DNA of 64,000 nucleotides, taken from Adhaeribacter soli (GTDB lineage: Bacteria; Bacteroidota; Bacteroidia; Cytophagales; Hymenobacteraceae). Below the pieces are notes generated by a model. It had not been told where the DNA came from. It saw nothing but the letters and a program-made list of their open reading frames with translations, and searched no databases. Of this stretch, positions 37,589-45,855 are shown in pieces. How positions within the stretch are numbered: the first letter of the stretch is position 1; the number at the start of each line of letters is the position of its first letter. The position numbers and the translations under genes are program-made. The DNA is taken from positions 124,001 through 188,000 of the forward strand of contig NZ_VTWT01000009.1 of assembly GCF_008727925.1 (NCBI RefSeq), written 5' to 3'.

Positions 37589-38530
37589 TTAAACCTTGTC
37601 TTTAAAATACTCATAAGTAAGGCGCAGGCCTTCGGCCCGATCGACCTTCGGCTCCCAGCCCAGTATTTCTCTGGCCTTGGTTATATCCGGACGGCGTTTC
37701 TGCGGATCGTTTTCCGGCAGCGGCTGGTATTTGATATTCAGCTCTACGCCGGTCAGCTTGCAGATCTCTTCGGCAAACTCCTTGATGGTTATTTCGGAAG
37801 GGTTACCAATATTTACCGGCAGGGCATAGTCGCTGAGCAATAAACGGTAAATACCTTCGATCAGGTCGTCTACATAGCAAAAGGAACGGGTCTGGGAACC
37901 GTCGCCAAAAATAGAAAGCGGTTCGCCCCGCAAAGCCTGGCCCAGGAAAGCCGGCAGCACGCGGCCATCATCCAGGCGCATGCGCGGTCCATAGGTATTG
38001 AATATCCGGACAATGCGGGTTTCCAAACCGTGGTGCAGGTGATACGCCATGGTAATGGCCTCCTGAAAGCGTTTGGCTTCGTCGTAGCAGCCACGCGGGC
38101 CAACCGGGTTTACGTTACCCCAGTATTCTTCTACCTGCGGATGCACTTCCGGATCACCGTAAACTTCGGAAGTGGATGCGATGAGCATACGGGCCTTCTT
38201 GCTTTTCGCCAAACCAAGCAGGTTATGGGTACCCAGCGATCCAACTTTCAGAGTCTGGATCGGGATCTTCAGGTAATCGATAGGCGAAGCCGGCGAGGCA
38301 AAATGCAGGATGTAGTCCAGTCGGCCGGGTACGTGCACGTACTTCGACACATCGTGGTGGTAAAATTCAAAATCTTTTTCCTTAAAAAGGTGCTCGATAT
38401 TTGCCAGGTTACCCGTTATCAGGTTGTCCATAGCAATTACCGAGTACCCTTCCTTTAAAAAACGATCACAAAGATGAGAACCTAAAAAGCCGGCGCCGCC
38501 GGTAATCAGAACGCGTTTTTTTGCTGCCAT
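37589..38530 (-). CDS. UDP-glucuronate decarboxylase (UDP-xylose synthase)
   Basis: A 313-residue SDR enzyme. The NAD loop [10 protein letters not shown] is near residues 11-20. The UXS signature is strong: [12 protein letters not shown] near residues 77-88, [14 protein letters not shown] near residues 118-131, and the catalytic Y-x3-K in GCYDEAKR near residue 146. It decarboxylates UDP-glucuronate to UDP-xylose through a 4-keto intermediate. It lies 7 bases after ugd, whose product is its substrate, so together they convert UDP-glucose to UDP-xylose. The glycan is therefore predicted to contain xylose or a xylose derivative. Confidence 0.9.
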   Translation of the reverse strand: MAAKKRVLITGGAGFLGSHLCDRFLKEGYSVIAMDNLITGNLANIEHLFKEKDFEFYHHDVSKYVHVPGRLDYILHFASPASPIDYLKIPIQTLKVGSLGTHNLLGLAKSKKARMLIASTSEVYGDPEVHPQVEEYWGNVNPVGPRGCYDEAKRFQEAITMAYHLHHGLETRIVRIFNTYGPRMRLDDGRVLPAFLGQALRGEPLSIFGDGSQTRSFCYVDDLIEGIYRLLLSDYALPVNIGNPSEITIKEFAEEICKLTGVELNIKYQPLPENDPQKRRPDITKAREILGWEPKVDRAEGLRLTYEYFKDKV

Positions 38531-38537
38531 TTCAACG

Positions 38538-39884
38538 TTAAGCGATGTCTACAGTAGAGTGGTATTGCGGTTTCACGCCTATACCGTAATAAGTAAAGCC
38601 GGCTTCCTGCATCTGTTTGATGTCGTAAATATTACGGCCGTCGAAGATGATCCGGTCTTTCATGAGCTTGCTGAGCACGTTAAAGTTCGGGGAGCGGAAT
38701 TCCGGCCATTCGGTTACAATAAGCAGGGCATCGGCATCGATCAAAGCATCGTACTGATCGTTGGCGTAGGTAATTTTATCGCCTAAAATATGATGCGCTT
38801 CTTTCATGGCAACCGGATCGTAGGCTTTCACATGACAACCGGCTTCCAGAAGCCTGTCAATTATAGTAAGCGATGGCGCTTCGCGCATGTCGTCGGTTTT
38901 CGGCTTAAAGGAAAGGCCCCACAAAGCAAAGGTTTTTCCGGCAATATCGCCCTGAAAGTGCTTGTAAACCTTATTGAAGAGTACGTTTTTCTGATTTTCG
39001 TTTACCGCCTCTACTGACTTCAGGATCTTCATTTCATAGCCATTATCGCAGGCCGTTTTAATAAGAGCCTTTACATCTTTCGGGAAACAGGAACCGCCGT
39101 AACCAATACCCGGATAAATGAATTTATTTCCGATACGGGCATCGGAGCCAATGCCTTTGCGCACCATGTTCACGTCGGCGCCCATAATTTCGCACAGGTT
39201 GGCAATATCGTTCATGAAGCTGATCTTGGTAGCCAGCATGGAGTTAGCCGCATATTTGGTCATTTCCGCGGAAGGAATATCCATGAAAATGATCGGGTGA
39301 CCATTTAATAAGAATGGCTTATATACACGCTGCATAATTTCTTCGGCCCGTTCGCTTTCAATCCCAACCACAATGCGGTCCGGTTTCAGGAAATCGTCGA
39401 TGGCAGCGCCTTCTTTCAGGAATTCCGGGTTGGAGGCAACATCAAAATCGAAAGGCATTTCGCGGATCTGTAATTCCTCTTCAATGGCGGCGCGTACCTT
39501 TCTGGCTGTACCTACCGGCACCGTACTTTTGGTAACGATTACCATGTAGTTATTCATGCTGCGGCCAATAGCACGAGCAACAGCAATCACATGTTTCAGG
39601 TCGGCACTTCCATCGCCATCCGGAGGGGTTCCCACCGCAATAAAGGCCACATCGGCTCCTTTAATGCTTTCGGCTAAGTCGGTAGAAAAATATAGTCTGT
39701 TCTTGGAAGTGTTCCGAACCACCATTTCCTCCAGGCCGGGTTCGTAAATCGGCAGAATACCCAATTTCAGATTATCGATCTTCCGTTGATCGATATCGAT
39801 GCAGGTAACCTCCATACCTACTTCTGCCAGGCAAGTGCCTGTTACCAGCCCTACATACCCGGTACCTATTACTGCTATTTTCAT
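38538..39884 (-). CDS. ugd: UDP-glucose 6-dehydrogenase
   Basis: A 448-residue dehydrogenase. The NAD loop [18 protein letters not shown] is near residues 6-23 and the active-site Cys lies in [14 protein letters not shown] near residue 258. [10 protein letters not shown] near residue 117 is the second cofactor-domain block. It oxidises UDP-glucose twice to UDP-glucuronate. The sequence fits the Ugd/TuaD branch ([10 protein letters not shown]) rather than the WecC/WbpA branch (usually GLGYVGLPLA), so it is not the UDP-GlcNAc dehydrogenase required for the Wbp-like genes. It is co-transcribed with the UDP-xylose synthase. Confidence 0.92.
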   Translation of the reverse strand: MKIAVIGTGYVGLVTGTCLAEVGMEVTCIDIDQRKIDNLKLGILPIYEPGLEEMVVRNTSKNRLYFSTDLAESIKGADVAFIAVGTPPDGDGSADLKHVIAVARAIGRSMNNYMVIVTKSTVPVGTARKVRAAIEEELQIREMPFDFDVASNPEFLKEGAAIDDFLKPDRIVVGIESERAEEIMQRVYKPFLLNGHPIIFMDIPSAEMTKYAANSMLATKISFMNDIANLCEIMGADVNMVRKGIGSDARIGNKFIYPGIGYGGSCFPKDVKALIKTACDNGYEMKILKSVEAVNENQKNVLFNKVYKHFQGDIAGKTFALWGLSFKPKTDDMREAPSLTIIDRLLEAGCHVKAYDPVAMKEAHHILGDKITYANDQYDALIDADALLIVTEWPEFRSPNFNVLSKLMKDRIIFDGRNIYDIKQMQEAGFTYYGIGVKPQYHSTVDIA

Positions 39885-39959
39885 ATTTTTTCTGGCTTTA
39901 AGTTTAATTAAAATCCGCTGCTAAAAGCAGTAAAAAAACAGAACACTTATTAGGTAAGC

Positions 39960-41864
39960 CTATTGCATCCACTTTTTCCACCAGTGCTGGAACACGATCA
40001 AACCCCAGATGCGGGCGTGAATGTCTTCCGGGTTGTTGGAAAACAATTTTGCTTTCAGCTTCCGGATCTCGTCCACGTCGAATAAGCCTTGGGCTTCAAT
40101 AAACTGGTCCGAAAGCAATTCATCCGTGATCAAAGGCCGGAGCTCGTTGCGGAACCATTTCAGCAAAGGCACTTCAAAACCGTGCTTCGGGCGCTTGTAA
40201 AGCTCTTCGGGCAGCATCGGCCGGAAAGCGTCCTGCACGATCTTCTTTTTCATCTTGCTGTCTATCTTCGAAGACTCCGGCAAGGTAAAGGCAAAGTTCA
40301 CCACGTTGTAATCCAGGAACGGCGTGCGCACCTCCAGGCTGTTGGCCATACTCATCAGGTCCACTTTGGGAAGCATATCGTTCTGTAAAACCAGATGCAT
40401 ATCCGTGTAAAGCACTTCGTTTATATCGCCATCCTGGTGAATGTGTTCCAGAATTTTCTTCCTGCGTTTTAGGTACAACCGCTTGCCCAGCGTTTTTGTT
40501 ACCGATTTTTTAAAGAGCTTTTTTGCATCTTTTTCATCGGTAAAGGTAGCCAGCTGCCAGTAGCGGTCTTTATTGGAAAGCGTCATGCCCTTGGCGAAGC
40601 GCTGGAACTGACGCACTTTATTACCAATGAACGAGTTACGCGATTTCGGCAATACATCCCAGAGCGGAGAAAGCGCCAGCAGCGCTTCGGCTTTAAAGCC
40701 GCCCTGTCGCATCAGGTAATCGCCCATGTGCTTGTTGTAGCCCGCAAAAAGTTCGTCAGCGCCGTCTCCCGATAAGGCAACGGTAACCTTCTCGCGCGTC
40801 CGTTTGCTCAGAATATTCACGGCCAGAGCTGAGGAATCGGCGAAAGGCTCGTCGATGTAATTCAGCACGTCGAAAATATGGTCGTAAAGGTCGTTATTGG
40901 TAAGCGAGAAAACGGTGTGGTTGGTCTTGTATTTATCGGCTACCAGTTTGGCGTACTTCGTTTCGTCGAAGAAAGGCTCGTCTTTATAACCGATCGAGAA
41001 TGTATTCAGGTGTTCGGTATGGCGGGAAGCCAAGGCCACGATTACGGAGCTGTCGATGCCGCCGCTCAGGAATGCGCCCAGCGGCACGTCGGAGATCAGG
41101 CGGCGCTGCACGGCTTCATCCATGAGCTTTACCAGCTCCTTTTGTTGCTGGTCGTAGCTGAGCGGATTGTTTTTAACCTTCTTTTTATCGTAAGGGATCT
41201 TGTACCAGGCTTTGGTCATGATCTTCCCGTTCCGGATGTGCAGGTAATATCCCGGACGCAATTTTTTCACCCCTTTAAAGATAGAGGCCGGCCCCGGAAT
41301 ATAATTCAGCTGCAGGTAATTATAAAGCGATACCAGATCGAGTTTGCGGGGAATTCCGAAGGCCAGCATGGCTTTCATTTCCGACGCAAAAATCACCTTA
41401 TCGTTGTCTTTGTAAACCAGCAGCGGCTTAACGCCCATGCGGTCGCGGGCAATGAAAAGGCTTTCTTCTTCGCGGTCGTAAATGGCAAAGGCAAAGAAAC
41501 CGTTCAGCTTCTTCAGAAAACCTTTTCCCTCGTGAATGTAAAGCTTAAGCAGTACTTCGGTATCGGTTTGCGACTGAAAAGTATGCCCTTTCTCCTGCAG
41601 CTTTTTCTTCAGTTCCGGGAAGTTGAAGATTTCGCCGTTGAAAACAATGGTGTACCGGCCGGTTTCGTCGTGCATCGGCTGACTGCCGTCGGCCGTAAGA
41701 TCGAGAATGGACAAGCGGCGGTGCCCTAAGCCAACACAGGAGCTCACAAAATGGCCCTGCGAATCGGGTCCGCGTTTTTCTATGGCATCGGTCGAAGCTT
41801 TCAGGTTGCCAATAAAATGACGACCAGCTTCATTAAAAGCGTATATTCCTGAGATTCCACACAT
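39960..41864 (-). CDS. asnB: Asparagine synthetase (glutamine-hydrolysing) AsnB, copy 2
   Basis: A 634-residue class II amidotransferase. The start at 41864 is chosen so that MCGISGIY leaves Cys2 as the N-terminal nucleophile; the ATG 12 bases upstream would bury it. The synthetase domain has the PP-loop LSGGIDSSVIVA near residue 260 and the C-terminal KMKKKIVQDAF helix of the family. TATTTTTG lies 10 bases upstream on the minus strand as a possible -7 box, without a matching -33 element. It differs throughout from copy 1. It may amidate a uronic acid of the glycan or make asparagine. Confidence 0.92.
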   Translation of the reverse strand: MCGISGIYAFNEAGRHFIGNLKASTDAIEKRGPDSQGHFVSSCVGLGHRRLSILDLTADGSQPMHDETGRYTIVFNGEIFNFPELKKKLQEKGHTFQSQTDTEVLLKLYIHEGKGFLKKLNGFFAFAIYDREEESLFIARDRMGVKPLLVYKDNDKVIFASEMKAMLAFGIPRKLDLVSLYNYLQLNYIPGPASIFKGVKKLRPGYYLHIRNGKIMTKAWYKIPYDKKKVKNNPLSYDQQQKELVKLMDEAVQRRLISDVPLGAFLSGGIDSSVIVALASRHTEHLNTFSIGYKDEPFFDETKYAKLVADKYKTNHTVFSLTNNDLYDHIFDVLNYIDEPFADSSALAVNILSKRTREKVTVALSGDGADELFAGYNKHMGDYLMRQGGFKAEALLALSPLWDVLPKSRNSFIGNKVRQFQRFAKGMTLSNKDRYWQLATFTDEKDAKKLFKKSVTKTLGKRLYLKRRKKILEHIHQDGDINEVLYTDMHLVLQNDMLPKVDLMSMANSLEVRTPFLDYNVVNFAFTLPESSKIDSKMKKKIVQDAFRPMLPEELYKRPKHGFEVPLLKWFRNELRPLITDELLSDQFIEAQGLFDVDEIRKLKAKLFSNNPEDIHARIWGLIVFQHWWKKWMQ

Positions 41865-41972
41865 AATAGCCGGCAAAAATACGAGATATTGGGGAAATTA
41901 GAATTTATATTTTGAAATCAGGCAGTTCTTTTTAACAGAACGGTATGGAACGCAAACGAAAAAGCCGGGTTG

Positions 41973-43112
41973 CTATTTTATTCGGAGAATTCTGCCGGAA
42001 AAATTAAGGGTGGTAGCGATGGTAAAAACATTGCTTTTCCGGAGCCCGGCATAAGTGGCCGGACTAAAAGAAAGACGGGTCCGGAAACTGGTTTCGGCTT
42101 TTTCGCGAATCCCTAAAAACCCGGGAACAAGGTTGATCCGGTGCCGAAGCTTGTAATCCGCAACAAGGCCGGCACTGAAGGAATGATCGGCCAGTTCGTT
42201 TTCTTTATAAACTTCTATGCGATCGTTGGCAGCAAATTCCACCCAGCTCCAGCCGGCAAAGGGCTGCACTCTAAGCTTAGCCTTGTCCCATACCCGATAA
42301 CCGATAGAAGCCTCCAGCAAGGTCATTTTTGAATTCAGATTAGTTTCCCAGTACTGGGTTTGCAGGCGGGTAAAAGCCTGGTTTGTTTCGGTAAATCCCA
42401 GGGTTGCGTTCAGCAGCAGCGCTGCTTTTTTATAGCCTACATCTACGCCGGCCACCAGGTTCATTGGATTCCGGAAATACCGGCCAATGTCGCCGGAGCT
42501 AGCACTGTAGCCTATTCCGCCATTAACGGCATAACTGATCTTGCTTCGGCGAAGCGGCGGCCATTCTTCCTTAGGGATTGTTAAAAGCTGGTTTTCAGTA
42601 TAGACCAGATATTGCTGCACTCCAATGGCATCCTGCCCGTTTCGGGTCTGCTCCGCGAACCGGGAAATTTCAAAATCCAGCTGATCTGACAAACGGTTTA
42701 AAATCGGCTTGGCCTGAGAAATATTCCGGATCCGGTAAAGTTCAGATTGCAGCCGCCGGTCATGAACTTCTATCAGGTTAAAAACGGCCTGGTTATATTT
42801 CAGAAGCGTTTCGTCTTTTTCTCCCGTCCGGAACCAGGACCGATACTGATCCATGTAGCTATAAGTGTGGAGCCAGAAAATGGTGGTATCGTCTTTATAG
42901 GACTTCTCCGGCAGATACCCGAGCTGGTAATCCAGAGCCGACTGCTGGTCGGTATTTTTGGGCGGCCGTCCCTGAAAATCTGAAATGGTTAACCTCCCTT
43001 TTTCCCACTGCTTCTGATACGGTTTCAGTTCCAGTTTCCCATACTCCTGTCCTATAGCAGCGAAGGGCAATAAGGCCGCAAGAAGAAAACAGGAAAGGCT
43101 TTTAAACATCAT
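41973..43112 (-). CDS. Secreted protein with DUF922-like N-terminus, paralogue A
   Basis: A 379-residue exported protein. Residues 1-21 form a signal peptide ending AAIGQ. The segment WEKGRLTISDFQGRPPKN near residues 35-52 resembles the W-x-DF-x-G motif of DUF922-type Bacteroidota proteins. The region 60-190 is helical and hydrophilic. The last 180 residues alternate aromatic strands (GYKKAALLLNATLGFTET and similar) as in small outer-membrane barrels. It is paralogous to the protein at 43697-44815, with the shared stretches KPYQKQWE/KPHQKQWE and LNYQL. Function unknown; location is probably the outer membrane. Confidence 0.65.
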   Translation of the reverse strand: MMFKSLSCFLLAALLPFAAIGQEYGKLELKPYQKQWEKGRLTISDFQGRPPKNTDQQSALDYQLGYLPEKSYKDDTTIFWLHTYSYMDQYRSWFRTGEKDETLLKYNQAVFNLIEVHDRRLQSELYRIRNISQAKPILNRLSDQLDFEISRFAEQTRNGQDAIGVQQYLVYTENQLLTIPKEEWPPLRRSKISYAVNGGIGYSASSGDIGRYFRNPMNLVAGVDVGYKKAALLLNATLGFTETNQAFTRLQTQYWETNLNSKMTLLEASIGYRVWDKAKLRVQPFAGWSWVEFAANDRIEVYKENELADHSFSAGLVADYKLRHRINLVPGFLGIREKAETSFRTRLSFSPATYAGLRKSNVFTIATTLNFSGRILRIK

Positions 43113-43274
43113 GGCAAAAGGCAGGACAGTGTTAATAAATACCGCTTTCGTTTTGCTTTGTTTATTTTAACTGATTTATTAGGCTTTAGGAAACCCAATT
43201 TAAAACCGTAAGCAGAAACAAAAATGCTATGGCTTCCTGCCGAAAAGATGCTCAAAGGCATTTATTTTCAAACC

Positions 43275-43391
43275 TTCATTGCCGTCTGCTTTAGCTGATG
43301 GAAAGCAGGATGTTTAAATAGCAGTAAAATGGGTTAGGCTAAAGCAATATTATCTACCCAAAATCCGTCAGCTAAAGCAGACGGCAATGAA
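43275..43391. repeat. MITE-like element with 24-bp perfect inverted repeats
   Basis: The arm at 43275-43298 starts TTCATTGCCGTCTGCTTTAG and is the exact reverse complement of 43368-43391. Pairing continues a few bases inward with one mismatch (TGATGG against TGACGG). The 69-base centre has no open frame. Such short palindromic units are scattered through many Bacteroidota genomes; copy number in this genome cannot be seen from one window. Confidence 0.7.
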
Positions 43392-43429
43392 ATGAATAGT
43401 CACATGGAAGTTTTGCGTAAGGGCAATAG

Positions 43430-43559
43430 TTACCCATACAACTTACTCAACTTCAGCAGTGACAGATAAACCCCGTCAATTACTTTGGCCATCCGGAAAA
43501 GATCGAGCGTTTCGATGGTATCGGTAGATTCGTGGTAGCCGGACCAACAGCGTATCGCT
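43430..43559 (-). pseudogene. Remnant: C-terminal end of an M28-family metallopeptidase
   Basis: On the minus strand the frame ending in TAA at 43430 encodes a C-terminal tail: WSGYHESTDTIETLD, then LFRMAKVIDGVYLSLLKLSK. This matches the ending of M28 (Zn-aminopeptidase) proteins, where a YHxxxDT block carries the last metal-ligand His and is followed by an amphipathic helix. The rest of the gene is missing; upstream codons run into unrelated sequence after about 43 residues. Assignment rests on these motifs only. Confidence 0.55.
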
Positions 43560-43574
43560 GTGGCCTTGCCCCTA

Positions 43575-43622
43575 CGCCAGCAGACTCCCGAAAAACATAA
43601 AAATGGTAGTAAAAAGCTTCAT
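43575..43622 (-). pseudogene. Remnant: signal-peptide start of a third paralogue of the secreted-protein family
   Basis: From ATG at 43622 the minus strand encodes MKLFTTIFMFFGSLLA and then a TAG stop. The intact paralogue at 44815 starts MKLFAAILLLFWSLLA. The match extends upstream of the start codon at nucleotide level (GCTTC/GTTTC-ATAAAAGT on the plus strand), so the two are clearly homologous. Only about 60 bases remain, joined to the M28 remnant in another frame. Confidence 0.65.
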
Positions 43623-43696
43623 AAAAGTAGAATTCTGGAACAAACTGCTTAGCACCCGGAGCTGTTAAGATACAAACTGTTAATATCCGATACAGC

Positions 43697-44815
43697 TTAA
43701 TAAAGCTTCTTGCTCTTAACTATCCGGCTGAAAATGTAGGGAGCCAGGGTAAGGCAGATAGAAGTTCCTTTCAGGGTATGGTCATATTTTGCCGGCATAA
43801 CCGAAATCCGCGCCCTTAGTCCGTAATCGGCAATCTCCTTGGGGTTAAAAGCGCTTGGCAGCAACCAGATCCGTTTCCGGAATTTAAAATCTATATTTAA
43901 CCCGGCATAAAAAGCGGATGTATTGTTTATGCCATTTAAATATTGATTTCGCGGTTGAATGCCTAAAGCAGCAACTCCGACGAAAGGTGTAAATCTTACT
44001 TTATTTTTATCGGCTGCAATAAAACCGTAGGAAACCCCAGCCTGTAGCATGGAAGTCTGCATACCCACTTCCCATTGGGGGCGTTTCAAATATTGCCGGT
44101 CTATCTGATTGAAGCCAAGCGAAAGGTCCAAGTTCAAAAGCGAACGCTGGTAAGCCAAAGCCAGATTATATTCCCAACCAAGCGGGTTGGTAAAATGCCT
44201 GCCCAGCGTTCCGCCAAGACCCCGGTAGCCAAAACCCAGATGCGTCCCACACCCGAAACCTGCAGTTCTGAATTCAGGCTGGGTAGTTTTGCCTGTAACC
44301 TGAAGCACCTGCCCGGTACTATCCAGAAAAGCATTTACTAGGGTTGCATTCCGGCCGTTTTCTGCTGCGGTTTGAAATTGATCCATGGCATTCTTCAGGT
44401 TCATGAGCGTTCTGCCAGCGGCCCAATGCGCATCGCGGCTTCGGATCGGGCTTTTTAGTTCTGCCTGCAATTCCCGCCGGTGAATTTCCAGCAAATTGAA
44501 TTTTGCCTGATTAAACTTCAATTCCCCTTCGGTTTTAACAGCATCGTTTACCCAGCTTCGGTTTACATCCACGAAGCCATAAACCTGATAAATAAAAAAG
44601 GTAGAATCCGCAAATCTTACTTTTCCGGGGGAGTAAACCAGCTGGTAATTTAGCTCCGAGCCAATGGCATTTGATGGTAATATTCCCTGAAAATCGTTCC
44701 AGGTAAGCGCGCCCTGCTCCCATTGTTTCTGGTGCGGCTTCAGTTTAAAAGCCTGCATTTGTGCCTGGGCCAGCAAACTCCAAAACAGTAGCAAAATGGC
44801 AGCAAAAAGTTTCAT
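43697..44815 (-). CDS. Secreted protein with DUF922-like N-terminus, paralogue B
   Basis: A 372-residue exported protein from ATG 44815, chosen because MKLFAAILLLFWSLLAQAQ is a clean signal peptide; the frame upstream to 44953 adds 46 residues lacking one. WEQGALTWNDFQGILPSN near residues 33-50 carries the W-x-DF-x-G motif. A helical middle part is followed by about ten amphipathic strands rich in Tyr, Phe and Gly (LGFGYRGLGGTLGRHFTNPLG and similar), suggesting an outer-membrane barrel. Same family and layout as 41973-43112, with which it shares the order motif-helices-barrel. Function unknown. Confidence 0.65.
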   Translation of the reverse strand: MKLFAAILLLFWSLLAQAQMQAFKLKPHQKQWEQGALTWNDFQGILPSNAIGSELNYQLVYSPGKVRFADSTFFIYQVYGFVDVNRSWVNDAVKTEGELKFNQAKFNLLEIHRRELQAELKSPIRSRDAHWAAGRTLMNLKNAMDQFQTAAENGRNATLVNAFLDSTGQVLQVTGKTTQPEFRTAGFGCGTHLGFGYRGLGGTLGRHFTNPLGWEYNLALAYQRSLLNLDLSLGFNQIDRQYLKRPQWEVGMQTSMLQAGVSYGFIAADKNKVRFTPFVGVAALGIQPRNQYLNGINNTSAFYAGLNIDFKFRKRIWLLPSAFNPKEIADYGLRARISVMPAKYDHTLKGTSICLTLAPYIFSRIVKSKKLY

Positions 44816-44915
44816 AAAAGTTGATGAAGGATTTCTCACTATCGACACCATCGGTTTTAGCTTTGATGCACCACCAATAATAACTTTAATCCCAAAGAAA
44901 AAAGCAATTTCATAA

Positions 44916-45236
44916 CTACTGCTTTTTGCGGCGGAGAAGATAAGAATGGGCAAGTGAATTACCGATTATGCTTTCATTTGAAAATAATTCATAACCTTGA
45001 GCTTCGAATTTGTTTATTGCGGAATAAGCTGCATTTAAGGTACTTTTCTCATTCTTAACAGCTTCCTGAATTCTTTCCTTTCCTTGTTCAAATATTATCA
45101 GGGTTCCATTATTATTATAAACAACAGTTACATATTCATAAACAGCCTTACTCTCCGGTTTCGCATTTGAAAACGCTACCAGAAACGATCCAAAAACTAC
45201 CAGTAAAGCAAGCATTAAAAAATTACGGTTCTGCAT
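44916..45236 (-). CDS. Small exported protein of unknown function
   Basis: A 106-residue protein from ATG 45236, which starts a signal-peptide-like segment (MQNRNFLMLALLVVFGSFLVAFSNA). The mature part contains YEYVTVVYNNNGTLIIFEQGKERIQEAV, then a helix and FEAQGYELFSNESI, a pattern reminiscent of small Bacteroidota DUF4177-like proteins with a YE-x-V-x3 strand and a GWELV-like end. That resemblance is weak. It lies between the secreted paralogue B and the SdpI-like gene on the same strand. Confidence 0.5.
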   Translation of the reverse strand: MQNRNFLMLALLVVFGSFLVAFSNAKPESKAVYEYVTVVYNNNGTLIIFEQGKERIQEAVKNEKSTLNAAYSAINKFEAQGYELFSNESIIGNSLAHSYLLRRKKQ

Positions 45237-45269
45237 TTCTTTTAAATTATAGTTGAAATGCAAATTACG

Positions 45270-45626
45270 TTATTTCCGCCGTCTTCCCTTCTCATCGAAA
45301 TGTTTGCTGATGTGTTTTTCGGTAAAATAGATCTGCATTACTACCGTCAGGATAACCAAGGCAATACCGGCCAGCCCACCAGTAACCGGCGACGGCGGCA
45401 GCACAAACGTAATCACGCCCACTCCCACCAGCAAAGCCCCCATTTGGATCATGAGCTTTGCCGCAAATTGGTTAGCCGATTGCCAGGTTTCCGGGTTCCG
45501 CATGGAAGAAGAAGTGCGGTAACCGTAGATCGAATTGATATCTTTCGGCGGAAAGAACTTAAAAACCAGCCCCATCAGCACAAACGGAACCCCGGTAACT
45601 AAAGCAATAATGGCAAGCTGGTTCAT
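45270..45626 (-). CDS. SdpI family membrane protein
   Basis: A 118-residue protein with three hydrophobic segments (residues about 3-24, 57-77, 83-102). FPPKDINSIYGYRTSSSMRNPETWQSAN near residues 25-52 is the conserved loop of the SdpI/YhfL-like family, named after the Bacillus immunity protein against the SDP toxin. In Bacteroidota single-domain copies are common and their role is not known. It is 33 bases upstream of the small exported protein gene. No SdpC-like toxin gene is seen nearby. Confidence 0.8.
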   Translation of the reverse strand: MNQLAIIALVTGVPFVLMGLVFKFFPPKDINSIYGYRTSSSMRNPETWQSANQFAAKLMIQMGALLVGVGVITFVLPPSPVTGGLAGIALVILTVVMQIYFTEKHISKHFDEKGRRRK

Positions 45627-45631
45627 TTTTT

Positions 45632-45855
45632 AAGATTTGGAAATTTGAAGATGTGAAAATTTGAAAATGAATAATTAAGGAAACGAAAACGGTAGCTTCT
45701 GGATTAAGAAAATTAAAGAACGTAATTTCCATTCAATTTTATCAACCAACAATTCTGCTTAGTGGAAAGGGCAATTCTTTCTTCTGAATACCAGATCAAG
45801 CAAAATTTAACCGGCAACATTTTCAAATCTCCAAATCTTCAAATTTTCAAATCTA
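45632..45855. repeat. Imperfect inverted repeat flanking an AT-rich spacer
   Basis: AAGATTTGGAAATTTGAAGA (from 45632) and its continuation to 45669 is mirrored by 45818-45855, whose complement starts AGATTTGAAAATTTGAAGAT. Both arms are A/T-rich strings of GATTTGAAAATT units, about 38 bases each with several mismatches. The right arm touches the stop codon of the GlcD-like gene. Such strings are common between genes in this phylum. Confidence 0.5.

Larger units (their letters stand above)
43113..43696. other. 584-base region of gene debris and an inverted-repeat element
   Basis: Between the two paralogous secreted-protein genes. It holds, in order, a 117-bp element bounded by 24-bp perfect inverted repeats, the 3' end of an M28-type peptidase gene and the 5' end (signal peptide) of a third paralogue, each listed separately. 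No intact gene was found. Confidence 0.6.

Noticed and set aside
38538-39884. Dehydrogenase as WbpA (UDP-GlcNAc 6-dehydrogenase)
   Set aside because: The N-terminal cofactor loop and overall pattern fit Ugd, and the UDP-glucuronate decarboxylase directly follows it.
40878-41729. Open frame of 283 codons on the plus strand inside asnB copy 2
   Set aside because: Complement of a conserved gene; no recognisable domain and the opposite strand to all neighbours.
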